A DNA stretch of 55,744 bases from SAT2750 sp964476375. Lineage in GTDB: Bacteria > Planctomycetota > Planctomycetia > Pirellulales > Pirellulaceae. Location of the stretch: NCBI GenBank assembly GCA_964476375.1, contig CAYYZW010000234.1, positions 1 to 55,744 on the forward strand. Reading direction: 5' to 3'. Under the pieces are notes generated by a model. That model was not told where the DNA came from. It saw only the letters and a list, made by a program, of their open reading frames with translations, and did not search any database. The position numbers and the translations under genes are program-made. Below, one piece after another: positions 1 through 10,519 of this stretch (its first letter is position 1; each line of letters opens with the position of its first letter).

Positions 1-660
1 GAAGTTGTAGATGTGGGCAAAGTGGAATTGTTTCCCAGGTGCCGCATGGGGTCCGGAAAAATTTGGCACCTCGATATAACAGAGCCCATTGTCCGACATC
101 AATTCTCGTAATTGTCGTAACGCCCTGGAGGGATCATTCAGGTGTTCCAGGACATGGACAAGCAGGACAAGATCCTGGTCGCCGTTCCCTGGTAGCTGTT
201 CAAGCGAGGATGAATCGATATTGGCTTGCAACTGCTGGCGGGAAAACTGGCAAAATCCCTGGCCTGGTTCAATCCCCGATGCCTGGAATCCAGCCAGCTC
301 AAAGTTCTTCACGGTGCAGCCGATGCCGGAGCCGATTTCCATCACCCGGCCAGTAGATGGAAGCCGGTGGCCAAGCAGGGCAACCAGTTGCTCTCCCCGT
401 TTCCATTCTCTCAGCACACGGTAGGGGGAGGGAGTAAATTCTCCATGGTAGTCCTGGCGATATTGTCCCTCGTAGTACTCGGACAGCTCCTGGTCACTGG
501 GAATTGCCCCATGCGAGACCAGTCCACACACCTGGCAGAGGACCGTTTCAAGTGGGTTTCCCCGGCGATCCAGGTCGCTCACACGAAGAAACTGTGTCCC
601 CCTGCAGAGATTGCACGGATCGGTCCGGCTTGAGATGGGAAAAGGTTGTCCAATGGCCAA
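1..660 (-). CDS. Class I SAM-dependent methyltransferase with N-terminal zinc ribbon (partial, runs off window start)
   Basis: The minus strand is open from a TTG at 660 to the window edge. The first part has two CxxC pairs (C16/C19 and C42/C45), a likely zinc ribbon as seen at the N terminus of some sugar or small-molecule methyltransferases. Around residues 106-113 there is a Rossmann motif I (VMEIGSGIG), and later HVLEHLNDP, the usual post-motif of the Methyltransf_23 type. A cytoplasmic SAM-dependent methyl transfer is therefore likely; the substrate is unknown. The TTG start is chosen because AGGAG lies about 10 bases upstream and there is no ATG before the zinc ribbon. The C-terminal part is outside the window. 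It is divergent from the LptF/G gene. Confidence 0.82.
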   Translation of the reverse strand, partial: MAIGQPFPISSRTDPCNLCRGTQFLRVSDLDRRGNPLETVLCQVCGLVSHGAIPSDQELSEYYEGQYRQDYHGEFTPSPYRVLREWKRGEQLVALLGHRLPSTGRVMEIGSGIGCTVKNFELAGFQASGIEPGQGFCQFSRQQLQANIDSSSLEQLPGNGDQDLVLLVHVLEHLNDPSRALRQLRELMSDNGLCYIEVPNFSGPHAAPGKQFHFAHIYNF

Positions 661-898
661 CGGTTCTATTCTCCTCGCTGGGTTTTTATCGGCCTTCCAG
701 GCAACAGAAACAGCCCGCAAACGATATACGGGAAGGCACTTAAGGTCAATTCCAAACACCTCCCTCCATGGTCCGGTAAAGAACAGAAATCTTGATTTCC
801 TCAGTTGGGGAAAACTGGTAAAGTCAGCCCTCCGTGGAAGCCCGACAGCAGTTGAGAAGACTGCCAGGTTTTATCGCCACAAGGATGTGACGGAACCG

Positions 899-2086
899 AT
901 GCGACAGATCACCAGGTATATCGTTTTTGAGCTGATCAAGATTTTTTTTATTGTCTTGTCTGCATTGACGATCTTGATGCTGCTTGTCGGCCTGGTACAG
1001 CGCGCCGTGAGAGAGGGGATGGGGCCACTGCCGGTGCTGCGGCTGATTCCGTATCTTCTCCCGGATGCCCTCCGTTTTGCTATTCCAGGCACAATGCTGT
1101 TTGCCGCCTGCTCGGTCTATGGACGCATGTCGGCGGACAACGAGATCGTCGCTATCAAGAGCCTGGGTATTTCTCCGATGGTGGTTGTCTGGCCCGCGGT
1201 GGTACTTGCTTTTGGCATCAGCCTTTCGGCGGTATGGTTCAATGATGTGGCTGTTTCATGGGGACGCCAGGGGATCAACCGGGTCATCCTGCAATCGGTC
1301 GAAGAGATTGCCTATGGTACCTTGCGCAGCCAGCAATCGTATTCAACCCGTCGATTTTCAATCCATGTGAAACAGGTCAAGGGTGCAAAACTGATTCGCC
1401 CGACAATCTGCTTCCATGCCCATGGGGATTCACCACCAGTGACGCTGGTGGCCCGCCAGGCGGAATTACGGTTTAACCCGGAAAGCAACCGCCTGAAAAT
1501 CATGATCGAAGATACCCAGTTTGATATTGGTAGTAATACCCATGGGCAATGGCCGGATTTGCTGGAATATGAACTTCCATTGGCCACGATCTCGGGAGAC
1601 AACACGATGGAACCGGGACCATCCCAGATTGCGATGCGAGATATACCCCAGCGTGCGGGGCTCCAGAGAAACGAGATTCAGAAGTACGAGCAGTCCATGG
1701 CAGCAACTGCCGCCTACCAGATGTTGACGGGCGATTTTAGCGGGCTCCAGGATGTGCAATGGAATAACCGGTATGAAAAGCTGGCTTGGCAAAAATTTAA
1801 ACTCAATCGGCTGAACACGGAAGTCTGGCGACGTTGGGCAAATGGATTTAGCTGCCTGGCATTTGTGTTTGTAGGAGCCAGCCTGGCAATCTTGCTGCGA
1901 ACGGCTGATATCTGGACAAGTTTTGGTCTCTGCTTCCTGCCGATCTTGATTGTTTACTATCCGGTTATGCAATTTGGCGTGGACCGGGCAAAAATTGGAG
2001 AGTTACCGGTTTACAGTGTTTGGATCGGCAACCTCGTGCTTTTCTTCCTGGGTGCTTTGTTTCTTCGCAGGGTGAACCGATACTAG
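899..2086 (+). CDS. LptF/LptG-family lipopolysaccharide export permease
   Basis: This 395-residue membrane protein fits the YjgP/YjgQ (LptF/LptG) family: one N-terminal helix (about residues 12-32), further helices near residues 60 and 100, a large beta-rich periplasmic part (about 115-300) and three C-terminal helices. In the family these permeases form the inner-membrane part of the Lpt machine that moves LPS to the outer membrane. The open frame extends upstream to 611, but ATG 899 starts directly at the typical MRQITRYIVFELIK sequence, so I use it. Whether it is LptF or LptG cannot be told from this alone; no partner permease or LptB lies in the window. lpxB and waaA elsewhere in the window fit the same pathway. 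Confidence 0.85.
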   Translation: MRQITRYIVFELIKIFFIVLSALTILMLLVGLVQRAVREGMGPLPVLRLIPYLLPDALRFAIPGTMLFAACSVYGRMSADNEIVAIKSLGISPMVVVWPAVVLAFGISLSAVWFNDVAVSWGRQGINRVILQSVEEIAYGTLRSQQSYSTRRFSIHVKQVKGAKLIRPTICFHAHGDSPPVTLVARQAELRFNPESNRLKIMIEDTQFDIGSNTHGQWPDLLEYELPLATISGDNTMEPGPSQIAMRDIPQRAGLQRNEIQKYEQSMAATAAYQMLTGDFSGLQDVQWNNRYEKLAWQKFKLNRLNTEVWRRWANGFSCLAFVFVGASLAILLRTADIWTSFGLCFLPILIVYYPVMQFGVDRAKIGELPVYSVWIGNLVLFFLGALFLRRVNRY

Positions 2087-2141
2087 AAGGTGGAAAAGTG
2101 CTCTAGAATAAGACGGCTCCACAGGTTCACTCCATAACAAA

Positions 2142-3467
2142 GTGCTGGATGGTATGGCTGACGCAGGCCCACAATGGGAGTCGATGCTTGAGTACACGGC
2201 ATTGTCCGATCAGGGTATGCGCCGTACCAACAACCAGGATTCGCATGTCGAGGTCCTGGTAAGCGATAAAGTATCATGGCAGCAGCGGGGCCACCTGTTC
2301 ATTGTGGCTGACGGGATGGGGGCCCATGCAGCCGGCGAGCTGGCCAGTGAAATGGCAACCCAGGGTGTTTCTCACCAGTATTACAAGTACCGTGATTTGT
2401 CTCCGCCGGAGGCGCTCCGCAAGGCAATTACCAATACCAACGTGGAAATCCGTCGCCGTGGTGCGGAAAACGTGGAATTCCACAATATGGGAACGACGAT
2501 CAGTTCCCTTGCATTGTTGCCCCAGGGGGCAATTATCGGGCACGTTGGAGATAGCCGAGTTTACCGGCTCCGGAATGGCCTGCTTGAGCAACTCACGTTC
2601 GATCATAGCCTCGTCTGGGAGATGCGCCGGTCCGGGAAGTTGCCGAAGGACGGAAGTGGTGATGCGGCTATTCCCTCCAACGTGATTACCCGTTCGCTCG
2701 GCCCTCACGATTCTGTAACGGTGGATCTGGAAGGCCCTTTTGAAATCCAGGTGGGGGATTGTTTCCTGCTCTGTAGCGATGGCCTCAATGGCCCGGTACC
2801 AGAAAGTGAATTCGGTCCGGCAATGCAGTATCTCGAACCGGCGGAGGCAACCCAGTTTCTCATTGATACCGCTAATATTCTCGGTGGTCCGGATAATATC
2901 ACTGCAACCGTGGTCAAAGTCCTGGATGAAGCGATCGCCACGCGCCCTGAAGAGGTCGCCAATATGGCTGCTGCTGTACCGCAGACTACCGCCGCCAGGG
3001 TGCATCCAGGACTGCTGGTGAGTGGTTTTCTCGCCATGCTGGTCGGTTTCGTTATCTACCTGGCTCTCGATAGCGGCGCTATTTTAGGAGGGGGTGTTGC
3101 CCTGCTGGGCCTGCTTGCCCTGCTCGCGGGGCTGATCTATCCATCCATGAAATCCCAGCCCGAGCGAGCCCGGATTCCAGAAGGTGAACGATTCGGGAAA
3201 GGGCCCTATACGAGTTGCAAGAGCACGCTCGACAAGAATCTCCTGGATTCCATCGTGGATCGCTGCAATCAACTACGCCAGGTTTCCGAGACAACCAATC
3301 TTGAAGTGGACTGGTCTACATTTGATGAATATTGCCTGGCGGGGGCAGAACACAAGCAGGACAATGCCATACAGCAGTCCTATGTTCAGTACGCTCGGGC
3401 GATCTCTTACATCATGAAGTGTTTTCGTAATACGGGCGGGGTCGGCCCTGGTCTCTCCAGCGATTGA
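2142..3467 (+). CDS. PP2C-family serine/threonine phosphatase with membrane segments and C-terminal extension
   Basis: The first 270 residues are a PP2C (PPM) phosphatase domain: MRRTNNQDS near the N terminus, the metal-binding VADGMGAHAAGE, GHVGDSRVYRL, LLCSDGLNGPV and the final GGPDNITATVV. It should remove phosphate from Ser/Thr residues in a Mn/Mg-dependent way, opposing the Hanks-type kinases common in Planctomycetota. After it come two hydrophobic helices (about 287-335) and a 100-residue hydrophilic tail of unknown function. Because both helices are central, catalytic and tail domains are likely on the same, cytoplasmic, side. Start is uncertain: ATG 2142, 2154 or 2184; GGGAG sits 3 bases before 2184. 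It is 55 bases after the permease gene. Confidence 0.88.
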   Translation: MLDGMADAGPQWESMLEYTALSDQGMRRTNNQDSHVEVLVSDKVSWQQRGHLFIVADGMGAHAAGELASEMATQGVSHQYYKYRDLSPPEALRKAITNTNVEIRRRGAENVEFHNMGTTISSLALLPQGAIIGHVGDSRVYRLRNGLLEQLTFDHSLVWEMRRSGKLPKDGSGDAAIPSNVITRSLGPHDSVTVDLEGPFEIQVGDCFLLCSDGLNGPVPESEFGPAMQYLEPAEATQFLIDTANILGGPDNITATVVKVLDEAIATRPEEVANMAAAVPQTTAARVHPGLLVSGFLAMLVGFVIYLALDSGAILGGGVALLGLLALLAGLIYPSMKSQPERARIPEGERFGKGPYTSCKSTLDKNLLDSIVDRCNQLRQVSETTNLEVDWSTFDEYCLAGAEHKQDNAIQQSYVQYARAISYIMKCFRNTGGVGPGLSSD

Positions 3468-3578
3468 AGTGAGCCGACCGACGACAACGAATCGATCTGG
3501 CCCTCGTTCCCGCCGACTCCTATACTTCCCGCCTGGTCAGAAGTTCACTTCTCTGTCAGGCCCGGGACGTAGACTGGA

Positions 3579-4145
3579 ATGAAAACAGTACTGCCAAGTA
3601 AATCTGTTTGGTCCAAGCACCTGCGAGGGTGCCTTCTGCCAATCCTTTTTCTTTTGTTGGCCAGTCCATCGCTTGAAGGCCGCGTTCGCCGCCGGCTGAC
3701 AGTTCGCAGTGATCCTCCCGGCGCCCTGGTATTTATCGATGACCAGGAGATTGGTATCACCCCGGTCTCCACGTCGTTTACCTTTTATGGGACGCGGAAA
3801 ATTCAGCTTATCAAGGATGGCTATGAGATGGTCACGGTCAAGCGGACATTTCGGGCTCCCTGGTACCAGATCACGCCGTTGGATTTTTTTACCGAGAACC
3901 TGTTGAGCCATGAATTGCGTGATGAACGGGTACTGGACTTCAAGCTGGCACCGCAGCGGATTCGAAGTGATACGGAACTTCGCCGGCGTGGAAACCAGCT
4001 GCGAGGGCGTGCGGAAAAGGGAATCGTGGCCCCACCACCAGGAGCAACGACTGAACCCGCGCCGGGGCCGAGGCAGGGTTCCGGGCTACTGCCCCCTGCC
4101 AGGGTGGCGCCCGCTCCGCGGACATCCACTTTCCCGCGCCGTTAG
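3579..4145 (+). CDS. PEGA-domain secreted or membrane-anchored protein
   Basis: A 188-residue protein with basic N terminus and a hydrophobic stretch (about residues 18-30) that can serve as signal peptide or anchor. Residues 37-100 form a PEGA domain: LTVRSDPPGALVFIDDQEIG followed by TPVSTSF and IQLIKDGYEMVTVKR. PEGA domains are small surface-type beta domains, often in envelope proteins. The rest is Arg/Pro rich (APPPGATTEPAPGP) and probably disordered. The catalytic or binding role is unknown. It converges with clpC, 40 bases away. Confidence 0.8.
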   Translation: MKTVLPSKSVWSKHLRGCLLPILFLLLASPSLEGRVRRRLTVRSDPPGALVFIDDQEIGITPVSTSFTFYGTRKIQLIKDGYEMVTVKRTFRAPWYQITPLDFFTENLLSHELRDERVLDFKLAPQRIRSDTELRRRGNQLRGRAEKGIVAPPPGATTEPAPGPRQGSGLLPPARVAPAPRTSTFPRR

Positions 4146-4185
4146 GGGGCTGGGCACGAGTGTGAGAAAACATGCCAGGGCTGGT

Positions 4186-6756
<2,571 letters not shown>

Positions 6757-6778
6757 TTTCTTTCCCCTTTTCCTGCAT

Positions 6779-6798
6779 GGACAGGTTGCCTCCTGTCC
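6779..6798 (-). other. Hairpin in the leader between the TPR gene and clpC
   Basis: A perfect 7-bp inverted repeat (GGACAGG, 6-base loop, CCTGTCC) lies 22 bases upstream of the clpC start, just before its ribosome binding site. There is no T-run, so it is not a classical terminator. It could shape the clpC leader or process a transcript shared with the upstream TPR gene. Confidence 0.4.
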
Positions 6799-6827
6799 AG
6801 TTCCACCCGTGGTTAATGATTTGTTTA

Positions 6828-7463
6828 TCAGGCTGCCGGTTGCAGCGATTTATTGGAATCCGTTTCGTCCTCGTCGACCAGGGATGCGTTCTTCAGCAGC
6901 ATCTGTTGTTGTTTAATCTCAAAGTCCCATTCCTGGGAGGCCTCGCTCCGGCTCGCCCGCTTTAACTCGACCTCTGCTTCTTCTCTTCGCCCGTTATGTC
7001 GGTAAAGGGCTGCCAGCATCAGTCGAGCATGTATGTCACTCTCACAGGCCTGCAACAATTTCCGAAGAAGTGTCTCTGCCTCGTACCAGTTCTGTTTCAA
7101 GTATTCCTGTTGGGCTGATTCAAACAAGTCCTCGTCATGACCGTCCGTCAGCACCTCATCTTCTGTTTGTTCTTCGTTGCCGTCTCGACCGCCTGCTACC
7201 CGCCTGACCGGTTGGGAAGCGGTCAACAGTGGCATCTGTCGCCAGGACTGGAAAAAACCATGGATCCAGAAACCGGCTACGCCAGCCCATAGCGACAGGG
7301 CCAGGACTGGTGGAAGTAATTCAGGCCAGATAAATCGGCTGGCAATTGCCAGGTTTAGCAACCCTGCAAACAGCAGGGACGCGAACAGTCCCGACCAGTG
7401 CCCCTTGATCCAAAGCCGGGACAGTCCCGGCCAGAAACAGGTTAGCCAATTTGCACGTTCCAT
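6828..7463 (-). CDS. Membrane-anchored tetratricopeptide (TPR) protein
   Basis: With the start at ATG 7463 (GGAG about 10 bases upstream) this encodes 211 residues. Two hydrophobic helices lie at about residues 24-42 and 48-68. They are followed by an acidic linker and a TPR-like stretch (FESAQQEYLKQNWYEAETLL, then DIHARLMLAALYRHNGRREE). This gives a membrane-anchored cytoplasmic or periplasmic protein-binding module; the partner is unknown. The frame is open up to 7565, but the added residues look unlike a protein start. Same strand as clpC, 71 bases upstream of it, so cotranscription is possible. Confidence 0.65.
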   Translation of the reverse strand: MERANWLTCFWPGLSRLWIKGHWSGLFASLLFAGLLNLAIASRFIWPELLPPVLALSLWAGVAGFWIHGFFQSWRQMPLLTASQPVRRVAGGRDGNEEQTEDEVLTDGHDEDLFESAQQEYLKQNWYEAETLLRKLLQACESDIHARLMLAALYRHNGRREEAEVELKRASRSEASQEWDFEIKQQQMLLKNASLVDEDETDSNKSLQPAA

Positions 7464-7636
7464 CCCTTCACAACTCCGGCATCCATTGCCTGCTTCAGGG
7501 GTAATCCCAATGATCCCATCCTGTCTGTGCTGCCGAATTCTAGCCCCCATCCAGCTTAGCGACAAGCCAAGTTGCTTTCCCTATTAGGGTTAGGGGAGAT
7601 GGTCCTTTCGTTTGAGCGCCTTTGGAAATTTGTATT

Positions 7637-7675
7637 CTGCCAATGGGTGCATGCCAAATTGGCAGCAAGGTGGCA
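7637..7675 (+). promoter_or_regulatory. Inverted repeat overlapping a sigma-54-like promoter upstream of thiE
   Basis: TTGGCA at 7659-7664 and GGCA at 7672-7675 give the GG-N10-GC spacing of -24/-12 (sigma-54) promoters. The -24 half overlaps the right arm of an 8-bp inverted repeat (CTGCCAAT 7637-7644 and ATTGGCAG 7658-7665). Transcription would start near 7686, about 145 bases before the probable thiE start. One match by eye cannot exclude chance. Confidence 0.3.
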
Positions 7676-7830
7676 TAATAATCCATACCAATTGCGCCAA
7701 CGTCCGGATATTCGCCATGGCATGACATCCGGTTATCCCGTGGGGGATAAATAGAGCAAATGGCATGCCGGAACATGTCGTTCTGGTTGCCAGTGAATTA
7801 CCAGGGATGACGGTCCTCGACAGGTACTGC

Positions 7831-8973
7831 ATGTCCAAGAAGCCAGATAACTCGACAGCAGACGGGTCCGTACCCCAGCAGGAATCGGATCTGGAGAGTG
7901 ATTGGCCCCGTATTGCCCGCATCCTGGATGCGAATGCAAACCGCGCTGAAGAGGGCTTGAGAGTCCTGGAGGATTGCTTTCGATTTGGACGGGACGACCC
8001 CTTTCTTAGTGGACAGTTAAAGCAATTGCGGCATCAGCTGGCCGAGGCCCTGCAGCATCTGCCCCGCTCGGACTTCCTGCTGGCAAGGGATACGCTGGGC
8101 GACGTAGGGACGACCCTCGTTGCCACCGGGGAATACGACCGCAGCTCCCTCAACGAGATTGTGGAAGCAAACATGCACCGGGTTCAGCAGTCACTTCGTT
8201 GTCTCGAGGAATACAGCAAGCTGGTTTCCTCGATCACGGCCGGCCAGCTGGAGCAGTTACGATACGAATCGTATGACCTGCACCGGTCTCTTGCCACGAG
8301 TGAACGAGGACGGCAACGGCTGGAAGATTCTCGCTTGCACGTTATCGTGGATGCTGCTGAGAGTGATCAGGATCCGGGGCAACGATGGAAAGCACTCCTG
8401 GCGTCCGGTATCGACATGATCCAGTTGCGTGACAAACAGGTGGAAGATCGTGTGCTCCTGGGCAGGGCGGAAGTGATTCGTGGTCTGTTGGACCGACAGC
8501 GGGAAGCCGGCGAGCGAGTTCCGCTATTCATTATCAACGATCGTCCGGATATTGCCCGGCTCTCCGGCGCCGACGGTGTTCAGCTGGGGCAGGATGATAT
8601 ATCAGTCCGCCAGGCCCGAAAGATCGTTGGCATGACGGCCCTCATCGGTGTTTCAACCCACACGATGGATCAGGCTCGACAAGCGGTACTCGACGGTGCC
8701 GACTACATCGGATGTGGCCCGACTTTCCCGGGACAGACCAAGCAGTTTGATGCTTTCCCCGGGCCAGCATTCCTGGAGCAGGTCAGTGCGGAGATTCGTC
8801 TGCCCGCCTTTGCCATCGGGGGCATCACGCTGGAGAACCTTGACGAGGTGCTTGAATCTGGCGTGCAACGGATTGCAGTGTCCGGTGCGGTCGCCAGGAG
8901 TGATACTCCGGCGGATGCTGCTCGCAGATTCCAGGATCGGCTCTCTGCAGCCAGTTCATGGAAACAGGAATAG
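7831..8973 (+). CDS. thiE: ThiD2-ThiE fusion: HMP-phosphate kinase-like domain plus thiamine-phosphate synthase
   Basis: The N-terminal 140 residues (RILDANANRAEEGLRVLED, later EANMHRVQQSLRCLEEY) match the ThiD2-type domain found ahead of ThiE in several phyla and described as a hydroxymethylpyrimidine-phosphate kinase. The C-terminal 205 residues are a ThiE TIM barrel: IDMIQLRDKQ, FIINDRPDIA, GADGVQLGQDD, GVSTHTMDQA, YIGCGPTFPG, FAIGGITLENL. Together they would phosphorylate HMP-P and join HMP-PP to the thiazole phosphate to make thiamine phosphate. Start is uncertain: ATG 7765, 7807 and 7831 are in frame; none has a strong ribosome site and 7831 begins closest to the conserved domain. I saw no TPP riboswitch in front. 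The CYTH gene follows after 25 bases. Confidence 0.9.
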   Translation: MSKKPDNSTADGSVPQQESDLESDWPRIARILDANANRAEEGLRVLEDCFRFGRDDPFLSGQLKQLRHQLAEALQHLPRSDFLLARDTLGDVGTTLVATGEYDRSSLNEIVEANMHRVQQSLRCLEEYSKLVSSITAGQLEQLRYESYDLHRSLATSERGRQRLEDSRLHVIVDAAESDQDPGQRWKALLASGIDMIQLRDKQVEDRVLLGRAEVIRGLLDRQREAGERVPLFIINDRPDIARLSGADGVQLGQDDISVRQARKIVGMTALIGVSTHTMDQARQAVLDGADYIGCGPTFPGQTKQFDAFPGPAFLEQVSAEIRLPAFAIGGITLENLDEVLESGVQRIAVSGAVARSDTPADAARRFQDRLSAASSWKQE

Positions 8974-8998
8974 CAGGTTGCGGGAATCGAAGGCCTCC

Positions 8999-9559
8999 AT
9001 GGATGATGCCCTTTATGAAGTCGAGCAGAAATTCCCCGTGGATGGCTTTTGCTCGATCCTTGCGCAGTTCAAGGAACGGGCAATCGTGATTGGTGATACT
9101 GTCGAACAACACGACAGGTACTATGCCCACCCGGCCAGGGATTTTTCGGTGACCGACGAGGCACTGCGAATTCGTCAGGTGGGGAACCAGTCCTGGATGA
9201 CATACAAGGGTCCAAGGATGGATACAGGGAGCAAGACCCGGCGGGAAATTGAGATAGAGCTGTCGTCCGGTGTATCGACGATGGAGGAATTTGACCAGCT
9301 TTTACTTCTGGTGGGATTGAAGCATGCTGGAAGCGTGGTCAAAAAACGCCGTGCCGGCAGGATTCCGTTGCCTGGCTGGGATGTCAGCGTGGTACTGGAT
9401 GAGGTCGTATCGCTTGGGTCTTTCGTGGAACTGGAGACGATTGTCCGGGAAGAGAGATTGAAGGACGCAGAACGGATGATTCATGAGCTGGCGGCAGAAT
9501 TCGGTCTTTTTCAGGCCCAGCGTGCCAGTTATCTTGAGCTGGTGCTGGCCAAAGAGTGA
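8999..9559 (+). CDS. CYTH-domain protein (class IV adenylate cyclase-like or triphosphatase)
   Basis: 186 residues of a CYTH triphosphate-tunnel domain. The ExExK signature appears as YEVEQKF at the N terminus, followed by DRYYAHP, ALRIRQVG, WMTYKGP, SKTRREIEIEL and VVLDEVVSLGSFVELETIV. The paired charged residues on alternating strands are the metal and triphosphate ligands. CyaB-type members make cAMP from ATP; others are inorganic or thiamine triphosphatases. Position right after thiE makes a thiamine-triphosphate role conceivable, but this is inference. The start at ATG 8999 is the first that precedes the domain; the frame is open further upstream only inside thiE. Confidence 0.85.
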   Translation: MDDALYEVEQKFPVDGFCSILAQFKERAIVIGDTVEQHDRYYAHPARDFSVTDEALRIRQVGNQSWMTYKGPRMDTGSKTRREIEIELSSGVSTMEEFDQLLLLVGLKHAGSVVKKRRAGRIPLPGWDVSVVLDEVVSLGSFVELETIVREERLKDAERMIHELAAEFGLFQAQRASYLELVLAKE

Positions 9560-9672
9560 TTTCCTGCGAAACTATGATGCTTCTGCAGGGTATATTTCTC
9601 TAGAGACCCCCGGTTGCTATTCCAGGGGAAGAGGACGAGGAGCAGGGGCGCGACATATCACGGAGTAGATTC

Positions 9673-10464
9673 ATGAAGCAACTCATCATGCTTTTGACCA
9701 CTGCGGCCATGTCCCTGGCCCCCGGCATGTCGTCGGCGCAGGACCAGGCCCCCCGCAAGAATTTCCAGGAATTGATCAAGCGCTTTGACCGTGATGGAGA
9801 TGGCCGCCTTAACGAACAGGAACGGCAGTTGATGCGACAGGAGATGGAGAAGCGTGCGTCCACCGATACTGCCACGCGGCCGAGTCGTGAGGAGATCATC
9901 AAGAAGTACGACCGGAACGGGGATGGTCGCCTGGATACCAGGGAACTCGCTGCCATGCGTAGCCAGATGACCAGGACGAGAGATGGAGCGGGAAAAAGAC
10001 CTTCAGGTAACAATCGCCCGGGCGGGGACAATCGGGCCATGATCGAGCGGTTTGATACCAATAAAAATGGCCGGCTGGATCCTCCCGAACAGCAAAAGAT
10101 GCGAGAGGCTCTTCAGCAACGGCAAACGGCGAAACCTTCCCAGTCGCAGCGTCCGGCCCAGCCGGGAAATCGTTCCTCAGGAGCCAATCGCCAGCAGGCA
10201 CTCCAGCGATTTGATGCCAACGGAAATGGACGCCTTGACCCGGACGAACAGCAGAAGGCGCGAGAGGCTTTCGAAGAAGCCCGGCGACGGGGCGGAGGCC
10301 AGCGTGACTCCTCGAGGACCCAGGGAATCCAGCCAAGCAGTCGTCAACCACGGTTGAAGACATCATCGTTGCTGGAAAAATACGATGCCAACAAGAATGG
10401 TCGCCTGGATGCGGACGAGAGGAAACTGGCCCTGGATGCCATGCGAGCCCGGTCGGGCAAGTAG
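9673..10464 (+). CDS. Secreted protein with five EF-hand-type calcium loops
   Basis: A 263-residue protein with signal peptide (MKQLIMLLTTAAMSLAPGMSSA). It holds five nearly regular EF-hand loops: FDRDGDGRLNEQE, YDRNGDGRLDTRE, FDTNKNGRLDPPE, FDANGNGRLDPDE and YDANKNGRLDADE. The spacers between them are Arg/Gln/Pro rich and look disordered. Such loops bind calcium; here they occur singly, as in dockerin-like or secreted planctomycete proteins, not in clear calmodulin pairs. No enzyme domain is present, so it is likely a calcium-binding structural or matrix protein. It starts 113 bases after the CYTH gene. Confidence 0.85.
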   Translation: MKQLIMLLTTAAMSLAPGMSSAQDQAPRKNFQELIKRFDRDGDGRLNEQERQLMRQEMEKRASTDTATRPSREEIIKKYDRNGDGRLDTRELAAMRSQMTRTRDGAGKRPSGNNRPGGDNRAMIERFDTNKNGRLDPPEQQKMREALQQRQTAKPSQSQRPAQPGNRSSGANRQQALQRFDANGNGRLDPDEQQKAREAFEEARRRGGGQRDSSRTQGIQPSSRQPRLKTSSLLEKYDANKNGRLDADERKLALDAMRARSGK

Positions 10465-10519
10465 GAATGGCTGAGGAGTCCCACCTTACGGAAGGGGTGG
10501 TCTCCGTTACAATGGGCGG

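Noticed and set aside
4146..4185. Bidirectional terminator between the PEGA gene and clpC
   Set aside because: A short GGGCT/AGCCC stem exists (partly inside this gap), but there is no T-run on either strand.
6757..6827. CIRCE or CtsR operator before clpC
   Set aside because: No TTAGCACTC-N9-GAGTGCTAA and no CtsR-type heptad repeat is present; only a simple hairpin.
7566..7830. TPP riboswitch before the ThiD2-ThiE gene
   Set aside because: The conserved THI-box segments (CTGAGA and the ACCTGAT...GATAATGCCAGCG-type core) are absent.
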